Origin: a virus
Virus record (IMG/VR): IMGVR_UViG_3300020578_000017
Location: 1 to 64,000 of that record
Strand: one strand, 5' to 3'
DNA length: 64,000 nt
Shown: one piece after another, positions 52,536-60,844 of the stretch
How the letters are laid out: the number at the start of each line of letters is the position of its first letter
How positions within the stretch are numbered: position 1 is the first letter of the stretch
Notes under the pieces: model-generated
Database searches by the model: none
What the model was told of the DNA's origin: nothing
What the model saw: only the letters and a program-made list of their open reading frames with translations
Translations under genes and position numbers: made by a program

Positions 52536-53078
52536 CTAATTTTCCTCTCGTGGAAGAACATTTTCTAACTCATCCACGCGCTTACTTAATATTTCTGAAT
52601 AACGCTTTATTGCCTCAAGATAGTTTGGCTGGCTATCTTGTTTTAACTCAACACTTTCCTCTTTAAGCTCTTGTAGAGCCTGATGCCATAGCTCAATAAA
52701 CTCTACTGGAATAAAGTTAGGCTTTGCATATCCTGAAGAGTTTTTTCTAAACCAGAAGTATGGAGAGTTTGCTTCAGTTTGAGTGTAAATATAAGTCGGA
52801 CTAAAAAGCTGAGCTACAAAAGGCTCATCTAATCTACCTAACATTTTTCCATAATAAAAAACTTTATTTACAAAGTCATCCTCTGGGTTTGGATCGTTTT
52901 TAAATAAAATAGCTATGTTATGAGCATTAGAAGTGTCGTAAAAGTTTGATATTAGCACACCACGAACTTGATTATATAAAATCTTCTCTTTTTCGTTGAA
53001 GTTATCAATGCTAGCCTCAAATAAAGCATACTTATCTAAGTAAGCTTTTAAAATGCGGCTATTTTTATCTTGCATCAA
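52536..53078 (-). CDS. Unknown helical protein of the head cluster
   Basis: A 180-residue protein with an N-terminal helix (KNSRILKAYLDKYALFEAS), central aromatic segment (SPYFWFRKNSSGYAKPNF) and C-terminal coil (YSEILSKRVDELENVLPREE). It overlaps the next upstream gene by four bases and ends directly before the following start. No motif or family is recognised. Position suggests a head-assembly role. Confidence 0.55.
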   Translation of the reverse strand: MMQDKNSRILKAYLDKYALFEASIDNFNEKEKILYNQVRGVLISNFYDTSNAHNIAILFKNDPNPEDDFVNKVFYYGKMLGRLDEPFVAQLFSPTYIYTQTEANSPYFWFRKNSSGYAKPNFIPVEFIELWHQALQELKEESVELKQDSQPNYLEAIKRYSEILSKRVDELENVLPREEN

Positions 53079-53356
53079 TCTTTTTTCAAATCTGCAGTTA
53101 GATCTGGATCGCTGGTATCTCTTGTGCCTAAACTAGTGTCTGACCTATCTCTGCGTTTATGATGAACGCCTACACCATTTCTTCTTTTGTTCTGTCTCTT
53201 ACGATCTGACTTACGGCGATCCCTGGTTCTTTGTTCCTTGATGGTATCTTTATCTTTTACTCTTTTTGCTAGTTTTATTGGATCGCTTGATAAAACTGCT
53301 GATAAATTATAAGATTTTGCAATCTTAATTAGTTCTAAGTAAAGATCATCCATCAT
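53075..53356 (-). CDS. Small, very basic protein
   Basis: A 93-residue protein. The first 35 residues are an amphipathic helix (DDLYLELIKIAKSYNLSAVL). The next 40 are Arg/Lys-rich (RTRDRRKSDRKRQNKRRNG), then an Asp/Thr-rich end. It sits between portal and head-assembly genes. It may bind DNA or the inner capsid, as packaged basic proteins do, but this is inference. The four-base overlap with the following gene supports translation. Confidence 0.52.
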   Translation of the reverse strand: MMDDLYLELIKIAKSYNLSAVLSSDPIKLAKRVKDKDTIKEQRTRDRRKSDRKRQNKRRNGVGVHHKRRDRSDTSLGTRDTSDPDLTADLKKD

Positions 53357-53379
53357 ACTAATTATTTTTTACTAACGCT

Positions 53380-55098
53380 CTAAGCGGGAGTACCTTCTAT
53401 TTCAGTTTGAGTTTCAGGAGCAGGAGTCTCTTCTGTTGGGGCTTCTTCACCCCCAGATAAATCTGGAGCCCCTTCTTCACCTAAGTTAAGGTCACCACCT
53501 AATTGACCCAGGGTACCTCCACCAAATCCTCCCATATCGACCTCATTACCGGAATCGCCTTCTTGATACTCTAGCTTAAGGTATTTAGCGAACCTTTCAG
53601 TAATATTAGACTTACCTACTAGATCCTGAGCTACATTTTGATAAATGCCACGAAGTAGATCATTGAAGGCAGAATCGTTGACGGTGCCCATATCGGCTTC
53701 TAGCCTTTCGCGAGTTGCAATAGGATCGATATTCAACAAGTCAAGTATGGTTGCTATGTCTATTGATCCCTTTTGATACAAGCTATAGAGAGCTTCAAAA
53801 GTATCATTACTATCTCTTAGAGCTAATCTTCTGAAGGATAGTCTAGGGTAAATTAACTTTTCGTTACCGTCTTCATCTTTTTCTACAAAGCCATTTGCTT
53901 TTGCAACTGGTTTAAATAGAACCTCTTCAACAAAGTTTTGCATAACTTCCCTAAAAAGGAGATATCTGGTGTTCAGCACTTCAAGCGTAATCTTTGCACC
54001 GGCATAAGTCGCCTCACCTGACAAAAGCTCTGCTGTGACTCCTAATCCTGACATCAGTCGCGTTGCGATTCTACCATACTCGGAATCTAGAACAAGAAGT
54101 CGATCATTTGAGCCAATTTCTTGCCAGTTTAACTCATAGTTGGTGATAATGCTGTAATCTGGATCAATCATTGAAGCTTCTACCTGCTCACGGAGACCTT
54201 CAACATCATCTTCAGATAATCCTTCAGCAGAAACAATTCTTTTCGGGGTCATGTTCCTGCTTGCAATTTGCGTTTGTGTCTGACGAAGCTTTTCGAACTC
54301 AAGAAGGTCTCGTAAAACTCTATCTAATATGCTAGTGCCTTGATCCTCATAATCACTCATCTTTCTCGCTAGATGAAAAACATGACTACCAGAATAAGGG
54401 TCTGTATCTAATGGAATATTCTGCCCACGTTTAACATAATCAACAATATCTGGTGGCATTGTCTTTAATGCCTTTAGAGCAGATTGATCGCCGTGATTAG
54501 CTCTCTCTACTAATTCTCTAGTTGCTGGGTCTGGTACAAGAGATACTTCAACATAATCTGTAAATGGGTACTTCTTAGTTTCTACTGTGTCTGGATCTAA
54601 TACCTTAAGTGCTGACCAAGATTTTATCTCCTCATCCCACTCAGAGAAAATATACACATCGCCAATAAGGTTATACTCATGTGCGATAGAGAGAAGCTTT
54701 TGGAATAAGTTGATTCTTTCAACCATAGCCTCATAGAATCTTAGAATCTTCTGAGCGGTTTTATAGTCCTTAGCCTTAGGAATAGTCAGTGTTACTTTAG
54801 AAAGTGGAATCTCTGAGTGTAAGTCGATAGCAGGACCGACTATAGGGTCATTTTTATAGAAGTGACGGTACCATCTTCTCTTCTCTCTATTAGTTCTTGG
54901 GAGTTCGAGCATGTCCGTAGAAAGATACGGACTGAAAAACGGAGCTTCCTGTGTTTGAAGGATATCGCTTCCGGTTTTAAAAATGGAATCTAAACTGCTA
55001 TTTCTATTAGCGGTTCTAGGTGCCCCCATTGCAGTAGTTGCATAGGGTTTCTTTGAATTTGCTGTTTTTGAGCTAGCAGTAGTTCGTCTTGTTGGCAC
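53380..55098 (-). CDS. Portal protein
   Basis: A 572-residue protein. After a disordered N-terminus, NREKRRWYRHFYKNDPIVG and AIDLHSEIPLSKV are the usual portal entry; then EYNLIGDVYIFSEWDEE, LKVLDPDTVE and GSHVFHLARKMS. The stem helices follow (DLLEFEKLRQTQTQIASRN) and NWQEIGSNDRLLVLDSEYGR. The final third includes LGVTAELLSGEATYAGAKI and a Gly/Glu/Pro-rich acidic tail (from ~500). Length and motif order are normal. It forms the ring through which DNA passes and docks terminase; the large terminase gene is two genes upstream. Confidence 0.86.
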   Translation of the reverse strand: MPTRRTTASSKTANSKKPYATTAMGAPRTANRNSSLDSIFKTGSDILQTQEAPFFSPYLSTDMLELPRTNREKRRWYRHFYKNDPIVGPAIDLHSEIPLSKVTLTIPKAKDYKTAQKILRFYEAMVERINLFQKLLSIAHEYNLIGDVYIFSEWDEEIKSWSALKVLDPDTVETKKYPFTDYVEVSLVPDPATRELVERANHGDQSALKALKTMPPDIVDYVKRGQNIPLDTDPYSGSHVFHLARKMSDYEDQGTSILDRVLRDLLEFEKLRQTQTQIASRNMTPKRIVSAEGLSEDDVEGLREQVEASMIDPDYSIITNYELNWQEIGSNDRLLVLDSEYGRIATRLMSGLGVTAELLSGEATYAGAKITLEVLNTRYLLFREVMQNFVEEVLFKPVAKANGFVEKDEDGNEKLIYPRLSFRRLALRDSNDTFEALYSLYQKGSIDIATILDLLNIDPIATRERLEADMGTVNDSAFNDLLRGIYQNVAQDLVGKSNITERFAKYLKLEYQEGDSGNEVDMGGFGGGTLGQLGGDLNLGEEGAPDLSGGEEAPTEETPAPETQTEIEGTPA

Positions 55099-55103
55099 TT
55101 ACA

Positions 55104-55421
55104 TCACCTGGTGTACTTCTTTATCGGAAGCTTATTTAAATTGACCGTAGTGTAATTATAGCGTTGATTACTTACGCTATCGCCACCGTCTTTTACTAAC
55201 TGCTTGTGTTCATCAGCTGATTTTACAAAATCTTTTCTTGCTTCGTCTGCCCAGCGAATGATTCCTTGTAGTTTTCCTAAAGATCTTAAGTAACCACGAG
55301 AAGAACCTGCTCTTTTTGCAGACTGATGCATGCTTTGTAACTTATTTTCTAATGATGCAGCATCTTTCAGTAGCTTTTTTAATTCAGATTCAATTTTTTC
55401 TAAGTCACCATCATTGAACAC
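55104..55421 (-). CDS. Small coiled-coil protein between terminase and portal
   Basis: A 105-residue protein, helical in its first 75 residues (LEKIESELKKLLKDAASLEN type) and ending in a Lys-rich tail. Its start overlaps the last base of the terminase stop and its stop lies five bases before the portal start. It could bridge terminase and portal, but no family is recognised. Confidence 0.58.
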   Translation of the reverse strand: MFNDGDLEKIESELKKLLKDAASLENKLQSMHQSAKRAGSSRGYLRSLGKLQGIIRWADEARKDFVKSADEHKQLVKDGGDSVSNQRYNYTTVNLNKLPIKKYTR

Positions 55422-57241
55422 TACTTTGGTTTCCTATTAGTTCGATAAGTATTCGTACCGTGTAGCTTTGAACGTTTTGTATGAAACGCGGTATAAGAAG
55501 ATGCAGTTTTTCCTGCAGCCTCTCTAGCACTATAGGTGGGATATGTTTTTTTTCCAAAGCTGCTTTTGAATTTAGTCGCACAATAAGCCATTCTAGCTAA
55601 AGAGTCTGATTGATCATCGTGCATACCTTCAACTGGAGGGGCTTCTACTGTTATGACGTATTTTGAATGTTGGCTTTCTTCTAAGTTAAAAAGCTCTTTT
55701 ATGAAAGGCTCTGACTCCGGAAATGCTAAATTATCCTTGAAATATTCATGGGGAACTGGTAGTTGAATATTGTTTTCCGCAACTAATAAACCTAATGAAG
55801 AGTAAATTTCTGAGTTTAAGGTACGAGTTACTGTTAGCATCTCAAGGTGCCTAACGCCAGCCTCTTTAAGATGCTCTAGGAAAGGTAAACCACCGTATTG
55901 GTCAAAGTAACCTTTGACAATATAAAATCGCTTACAAATCTCCGCGACTTCACGCGAAATACTCCTTAATGACTGTGGAGTTTCTACAGGTAAACGTGAA
56001 AAGTCATATCTATCGGGTAATCCATAGTTGGTGTGATGTCCGTAATAAACCCTAGAGTAATCAACAATTAAGCGGTCATCTTCCCAATGTCCTAAAGTTA
56101 TAGCGGTTCCGTCATTAATAGAACCAACGTCCATCCCTAAAAAGTAAGGCTGCCCTAACTCACCTTTTAGCTTATAGTTTCCAGGTATAATGCACTTAGA
56201 CTTAAAGGTATCTTTGTCCTTCAGCCACGATCTCTTACTGTCACCAAATTCTGCACCGTACTCTACCATGAAAACGGAAGAGTCTCGCTTGAATCTTGAT
56301 TTCAAGAACTCTGATTCAAGATTAGGGTTAATCTCCCAAGAAGGCATTTGAAGAATTAGTAGACCTGACTTTTTACCTTCAGACAAACCTTGTGTGTATA
56401 GTTTCCATAACTGCCCGGATCTGTTTAAAGGCGATGACAAAGAAATAATCTTACCTTCTTGCTTGCCATTCTTGTTGACAAATGAAGATACTGAAGGGGT
56501 TAGTGCGTCATAAACTTTTTCTGAGCTAGCAACACCGCCGTTATCGATAAAGTGGGCTAACTCGTCCAGTACGACAACGATAGAGGAGCTACCACGCATT
56601 GTCCTTGAAAGTGAACCACCAGACTGTCCTACAATCGCTCCGTCTGCATTAGGTTCGTTTTCAATTTCCCATTGTGTCCTGAATCTAACCTCTTGCTTTG
56701 TTATGTTAGATTTGAACCTATCCAAAATTGGAACTGTAGAGACAATATTTTTTACAGTATTGAAGATATTCTGTGCTGGCTTTTGTCCGTTAGCGATATT
56801 AATAATCTTAATTTCACCGCCACGCATTAGAGAGTAATACTCAAATGGATCTGGTATATGTAAAATCTTATAATACTCATAAGCGGTAATCAAAGAAGTT
56901 ACTGTAGATTTAGTTCCTCTTCTTCCGATGACCATCGCCATTTCATTAAATTGATGACCGTCTTCATTTACATTACAACGGCCCTGGTTATATAAGTATT
57001 GCAGGTATTCGTATTCTGTAAGTTCAAATAACTGAGTTTCCCTGAACTTATCAAACAATTTGATTGTCTTGTTCTGTCTGTCTAAAGGCATGCCGTAGAA
57101 CATCTTTAAAACAAATCTTTGAATAGGGAATAGATTTACTTTAGCTCCCCAGTCACTTTCACAAAAAGAAACGACATCAGCAAGAGTTCTATCAGAGTTT
57201 CCTAAGAACTCACGATTGATAATGTCGTTAATGATTCCCAT
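55421..57241 (-). CDS. terL: Terminase large subunit
   Basis: A 606-residue DNA-packaging motor. The ATPase half has Walker A GRRGTKST (residues 106-113) and Walker B VVVLDE (222-227). KIISLSSPLNRSGQLWK is the coupling 'S-S-P' motif. The nuclease half has FLGMDVGSINDGTA (Asp371), GYFDQYGGLPFLEHL and HDDQSDSLARMAYC with the last Asp near 560, the RNase H-like metal set. It acts at the portal to translocate and cut concatemers. Length and motif order are typical. The C-terminus is Lys/Ser-rich. Confidence 0.92.
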   Translation of the reverse strand: MGIINDIINREFLGNSDRTLADVVSFCESDWGAKVNLFPIQRFVLKMFYGMPLDRQNKTIKLFDKFRETQLFELTEYEYLQYLYNQGRCNVNEDGHQFNEMAMVIGRRGTKSTVTSLITAYEYYKILHIPDPFEYYSLMRGGEIKIINIANGQKPAQNIFNTVKNIVSTVPILDRFKSNITKQEVRFRTQWEIENEPNADGAIVGQSGGSLSRTMRGSSSIVVVLDELAHFIDNGGVASSEKVYDALTPSVSSFVNKNGKQEGKIISLSSPLNRSGQLWKLYTQGLSEGKKSGLLILQMPSWEINPNLESEFLKSRFKRDSSVFMVEYGAEFGDSKRSWLKDKDTFKSKCIIPGNYKLKGELGQPYFLGMDVGSINDGTAITLGHWEDDRLIVDYSRVYYGHHTNYGLPDRYDFSRLPVETPQSLRSISREVAEICKRFYIVKGYFDQYGGLPFLEHLKEAGVRHLEMLTVTRTLNSEIYSSLGLLVAENNIQLPVPHEYFKDNLAFPESEPFIKELFNLEESQHSKYVITVEAPPVEGMHDDQSDSLARMAYCATKFKSSFGKKTYPTYSAREAAGKTASSYTAFHTKRSKLHGTNTYRTNRKPK

Positions 57242-57243
57242 AA

Positions 57244-57708
57244 CTACTTAATGTTGTCGATATTTCTCTTGACTCTATCTTCTATGTCTATTAGCCTTTG
57301 GTTTATCTTATGAAAGAATACTTCTCTTTCATTGTCATTAACTTTTAGGTCACTAAGAACATCGTTTACAGAAGATAACATGGAGCGAATCAGTTCTACT
57401 ACGTAAGGATTATGGAACGAGAATGTACTATCTGTCGCTGCTTTCTTTTGCTCTGTCGCAATGTCTGCTAATATTTTATATGCTCTTACAATTTTATCGC
57501 TAATATAAGAAGCATCGCCCTTAGCTCGTTCTATTTTTCTTCTTGCAATTCTCATACTATCAATCTCCTCTGCTAATCCAGAAAGGATTATTGAGAAGAA
57601 GTCTGAACTGCCGGAAAAAGCTCGCTCTATCTTATCCTGGACTCTATCTTCAGGCCTAAGAAACTCACCCTCTGGCTCTCTCCGAGAAGGGGTGTTACTG
57701 GAGCTCAT
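57244..57708 (-). CDS. Candidate small terminase subunit
   Basis: A 154-residue helical protein whose stop lies three bases before the large terminase start. The first 20 residues are disordered; then helices SDFFSIILSGLAEEIDSMR, RAYKILADIATEQ and a final coil (FHKINQRLIDIEDRVKR). Position and helical make-up fit a small terminase, which forms a ring and recognises phage DNA. No HTH is clear, so it could also be another packaging cofactor. Its start overlaps the cysteine-module gene by four bases. Confidence 0.5.
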   Translation of the reverse strand: MSSSNTPSRREPEGEFLRPEDRVQDKIERAFSGSSDFFSIILSGLAEEIDSMRIARRKIERAKGDASYISDKIVRAYKILADIATEQKKAATDSTFSFHNPYVVELIRSMLSSVNDVLSDLKVNDNEREVFFHKINQRLIDIEDRVKRNIDNIK

Positions 57709-59369
57709 AGATTAAACTGATTGAGTCCTTCAACCTCAATAGTTTCAATGCTCTTAGGATTGTCTACAGAAACCATTCTATCTAAAGTAAGATCCTTATA
57801 GAAGGAGCCATAAAGATGATTGTCCTTCAGGGATTCTTTATCGAAGATGGCTTCTTGGACAAATGCCTTTTTAAGTAATGAACAGCCTGCGCCTGCGTTG
57901 TAAGAACAACCACCGCAACGGTTTCCAACCTTAATACTGGATACTAAAGCAAAAGACGAGTTATCACAAGAATCAAACTGATCAGGTGAAGCTGTCTTTA
58001 CTTGTAGTATCGCTAAGTCTAAGGCTTTCTTCGCCTGATTAGTCCCAGAAATCTTAGAAGCAGCTTTAAGAACTCTGTTATAGGAATTACCATTTTTTAG
58101 TGCCTTGGCTGTCTTATTGATTAAATCTTCAGACATTACTGAAACCATGGGTAGTTCAGCAAATGCTGCAGAGATTTGCCTCGGAGCAGATTTTCTCTCT
58201 TGACTAAAAGCAGTTTTACTTACACCACAATGTGAAGACATGTCGTAAACGCAACCCTGGCACTTAGCAGTTCTACTTAAAGATGAGGCATTTTTAAGTA
58301 ACTCTGAATCGCAGCGAGCTACATCTGTTGGCACTGCAGAAAGCGAAGAAGCTGCCTTCGTGAAAACTTGATCTAAATAGTTATGTGGTACTTTTTCTGC
58401 GAACTTAACTTTAAGCTCTTCTACTGAGTATCCCTTTTGTAAATATTTAGCAGCTACCTTGACATAAGAATCTTCATTAAATGATTTCTTATTTTGAGCT
58501 AATGGAAGCTTTGCCTTTACACCAGCGACTCTTTGCTTAACTTCTTTCCTGGCAAGAAAAGCTTGTTGAAGCTTTTCTTTGTTTGCCAAAGAAGCATGCT
58601 TGCTTAAAAAGCTATCGTCTACTCTTTTAACTGAAAATAGGTAATCTAAGTATTGCTGCGTATTGTTATCAGTAAAAATTTCTTGTTTTGTGGCAATCTT
58701 CTTTGACACTAAAGCACATCGCCCAAAGTTATTAAAAGAACACCCACCGCAAGCGGAGGTTTTTAAAACAAACTTTGCTAACTTATTGTACTTATCGGTA
58801 ACTTCTTTTGCCTTGTGACAGCTATCAAAGGCAGTAACATCAACATAAACGTTTCCAAGTAAACCTTCTTCAGAAGCTAAAAGATTTCTGTTTGAAGCTG
58901 CTTTCTTCCACTCTTCTTGAGGCATATACTTACGTGCTTCAAGATTTAAATTCTCGCCAGTATACCCTCTGTGCATTAGTCTTCTTAAGAACTTATGACT
59001 GTTTGTGGGTGAACCAGATGATGCAACTCTAGACACTGAGTTTGGTGCATACTTATAAAGATTATCTGCTGTTTCTTCTGAATGATCCCAAAGGCTCTTC
59101 TTTTTAATCTGTTCTCTGATTGGTGGATTACCCTTTACTAGCTTGAAAGCCCCGTAAAGTGAATCTGTAGTGTCGCCCCAGGTATACTCAAGCTCAGAGT
59201 TCGCAGGCTCAATAGAGTTAGAATGCTTAAAGCTGATAGGCTCACTAAGCCAAGATAGGTCTACTATTGAAGCATCTTTGATTAGGTCAGTAATATCTCC
59301 TAAATCAACTTGCGGACCCTCACCGAATACGGAATCTAAGGACGGATTAGTTAGTTCATCTTCACGCAT
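57705..59369 (-). CDS. Protein with three C4 cysteine modules
   Basis: A 554-residue protein of unknown family. It has three modules of identical pattern, C-x16/22-C-x2-C-x7-C: Cys184/207/210/218, Cys353/370/373/381 and Cys468/485/488/496. Each reads like SACGGCSFNNFGRCALVSKK, AKCQGCVYDMSSHCGVSKTA, NRCGGCSYNAGAGCSLLKKA. They could bind zinc or an Fe-S cluster. Between them lie helical, Lys/Ala-rich segments (KVAAKYLQKGYSVEELKVKF). The first 160 residues have no cysteine motif. It lies just before the terminase genes. Metal type and function cannot be told from sequence. Confidence 0.68.
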   Translation of the reverse strand: MREDELTNPSLDSVFGEGPQVDLGDITDLIKDASIVDLSWLSEPISFKHSNSIEPANSELEYTWGDTTDSLYGAFKLVKGNPPIREQIKKKSLWDHSEETADNLYKYAPNSVSRVASSGSPTNSHKFLRRLMHRGYTGENLNLEARKYMPQEEWKKAASNRNLLASEEGLLGNVYVDVTAFDSCHKAKEVTDKYNKLAKFVLKTSACGGCSFNNFGRCALVSKKIATKQEIFTDNNTQQYLDYLFSVKRVDDSFLSKHASLANKEKLQQAFLARKEVKQRVAGVKAKLPLAQNKKSFNEDSYVKVAAKYLQKGYSVEELKVKFAEKVPHNYLDQVFTKAASSLSAVPTDVARCDSELLKNASSLSRTAKCQGCVYDMSSHCGVSKTAFSQERKSAPRQISAAFAELPMVSVMSEDLINKTAKALKNGNSYNRVLKAASKISGTNQAKKALDLAILQVKTASPDQFDSCDNSSFALVSSIKVGNRCGGCSYNAGAGCSLLKKAFVQEAIFDKESLKDNHLYGSFYKDLTLDRMVSVDNPKSIETIEVEGLNQFNL

Positions 59370-59374
59370 AAAAG

Positions 59375-59566
59375 TTAATCCTTAATTGGACCTTGCTCAT
59401 CATTGACAAGCTTTACGACATGTGTGCCGTCATCAGAAAGTTGCCAGAAATCAAGCGTTGATTTGTGGATTAGAAGATTACTTGAACCAACTTTACTAAA
59501 GCCCTGAAGGTCTCTTAGTGAAGAAATCTTTAGAACTTTAAGATTATGCTCATTATCTTCTTGCAT
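59375..59566 (-). CDS. Small unknown protein
   Basis: 63 residues from ATG 59566 (MQEDNEHNLKVLKISSLRDL); an upstream TTG three codons earlier is possible. It is hydrophilic with a short beta end (VVKLVNDEQGP). It stands alone between the sigma-like gene and the cysteine-module gene. No family is recognised. Confidence 0.45.
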   Translation of the reverse strand: MQEDNEHNLKVLKISSLRDLQGFSKVGSSNLLIHKSTLDFWQLSDDGTHVVKLVNDEQGPIKD

Positions 59567-59613
59567 ATACACCAATACTTGTAAAGTAACTATTAAAATA
59601 ATATAACTATATG

Positions 59614-60309
59614 TTACAAAGAAGGCTCTTCGCCGACATACTTTTCTAAAGTAGCTATGAACTCTTCTTCAGTTACCCAAAAGCTTGAAATATCCATATT
59701 TCTTACGATGTTTGGATTTTTTCTAATTAGCTCAAATGCACTGAAGTAAACCCTATAAAGAGGGTCATTCTTGCTAAAGGCTTCAAGTATCTCCAATGAT
59801 CTTAATAGACGATATCTAATTTGTCCCTGGGAAAATCCTAGCCTTCTTGCTACTCCTGACTGAGAAGAAGTCTCATACATCAAGATTAAAATCTCAACGT
59901 GAAGAGGATCTAGCATAATCCTGTCTAAATCTCTAATTAGTTTCTCTTTGCATAGCCTAGGGAGGACTGTTAAAAATTTAAGTCTCTCTACGGCTGTTTT
60001 GCATCTATAACTAACAGCGCCTTGAGTTATTCCGAAAATCTGGGCAATGTCATTCTGATCTTTATTGAGTTCAAAATACATATGAATGTAATCTCTCTCA
60101 ATAGGATCTAAGTACTGTACTAGCTCAGATACCTGCGCTAACTGCTCTCTGAATATACGTCGTAATTCTGTTTCTTTAGCTTCTGCTTCCATATCTAAAA
60201 CAATCTGCTCTTCTTCAGAATCTGGATCATAAGCTAAGTTAGAGTCTGCACCAAAACGAGCTTCAAGCTCGCTGGGCTCCATAGAAAAAACAAACCAGTT
60301 AGAGCCCAT
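59614..60309 (-). CDS. Sigma-factor-like protein with two HTH motifs
   Basis: A 231-residue protein. About residues 65-120 look like sigma region 4: LDPIERDYIHMYFELNKDQ, then IAQIFGITQGAVSYRCKTAV, a helix-turn-helix. A second HTH follows near 145-175 (GVARRLGFSQGQIRYRLLRS). Regions 1-2 of a host-type sigma factor are not recognised, so it is either a minimal phage sigma, a co-activator or a DNA-binding regulator. It lies four bases after the NusG-like gene, which suggests joint control of late transcription. Several CTATA motifs after terminators are candidate targets. Confidence 0.7.
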   Translation of the reverse strand: MGSNWFVFSMEPSELEARFGADSNLAYDPDSEEEQIVLDMEAEAKETELRRIFREQLAQVSELVQYLDPIERDYIHMYFELNKDQNDIAQIFGITQGAVSYRCKTAVERLKFLTVLPRLCKEKLIRDLDRIMLDPLHVEILILMYETSSQSGVARRLGFSQGQIRYRLLRSLEILEAFSKNDPLYRVYFSAFELIRKNPNIVRNMDISSFWVTEEEFIATLEKYVGEEPSL

Positions 60310-60313
60310 TAAT

Positions 60314-60844
60314 CTAAACCCCTGTCAAGCAAACTTGAGGAACTTCTACTTCTAAAGTCTTTGAAGCTAGCTCAATCTTTACAATAGCGTTGCTGCTATC
60401 TAGTAGTTTTACAACTTTACCTTGAAGACTGCTGTAAAGGCCCTTAGTTATAACAACATTTTGACCTTTTTGTAGATTAGCAAACATCATGTTATGAAGT
60501 TTATGCCTTAAAGAATTGATATAAGAGTCAGAGACCAGTTTTGCTCTTCTCTCTTTTCTGTTTTTTGTTATGGTGACAATATGATCAAAGAATCTGTTAT
60601 TCTCTAGAAGATAAGGATTCTTCCTGATTGTATTAGTTTTTATAAAAATATAACCAGGCATTATGCTTTTGATTATTTTCTCGTTATCAATCTTCTCTGA
60701 AGAAGATGGAAAAAATATCTCACACTCACCTATGACATCAAAAACTTCTTGTTTAAGTACTTCCTCTGGTTGCTGTTCGCCAACATAACTTACGTTGACA
60801 ATTATCCAGCCTGGATCTTCCTCTGTAAAAAACCTACTCATCAA
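60314..60844 (-). CDS. NusG-like transcription factor
   Basis: A 176-residue protein. The N-terminal ~110 residues fit the NGN domain: GWIIVNVSYVGEQQPEEV, then IMPGYIFIKTN, the 'pGYvfv' strand that contacts RNA polymerase. The C-terminal ~50 residues are a KOW domain: LQKGQNVVITKGLYSSLQGK, then VVKL and IVKIELASK. NusG/Spt5 proteins raise processivity or prevent termination; RfaH-type specialised ones act on chosen operons. It overlaps the clamp-loader gene by 11 bases and precedes the sigma-like gene. It would suit read-through of the long head and tail transcripts. Confidence 0.8.
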   Translation of the reverse strand: MMSRFFTEEDPGWIIVNVSYVGEQQPEEVLKQEVFDVIGECEIFFPSSSEKIDNEKIIKSIMPGYIFIKTNTIRKNPYLLENNRFFDHIVTITKNRKERRAKLVSDSYINSLRHKLHNMMFANLQKGQNVVITKGLYSSLQGKVVKLLDSSNAIVKIELASKTLEVEVPQVCLTGV

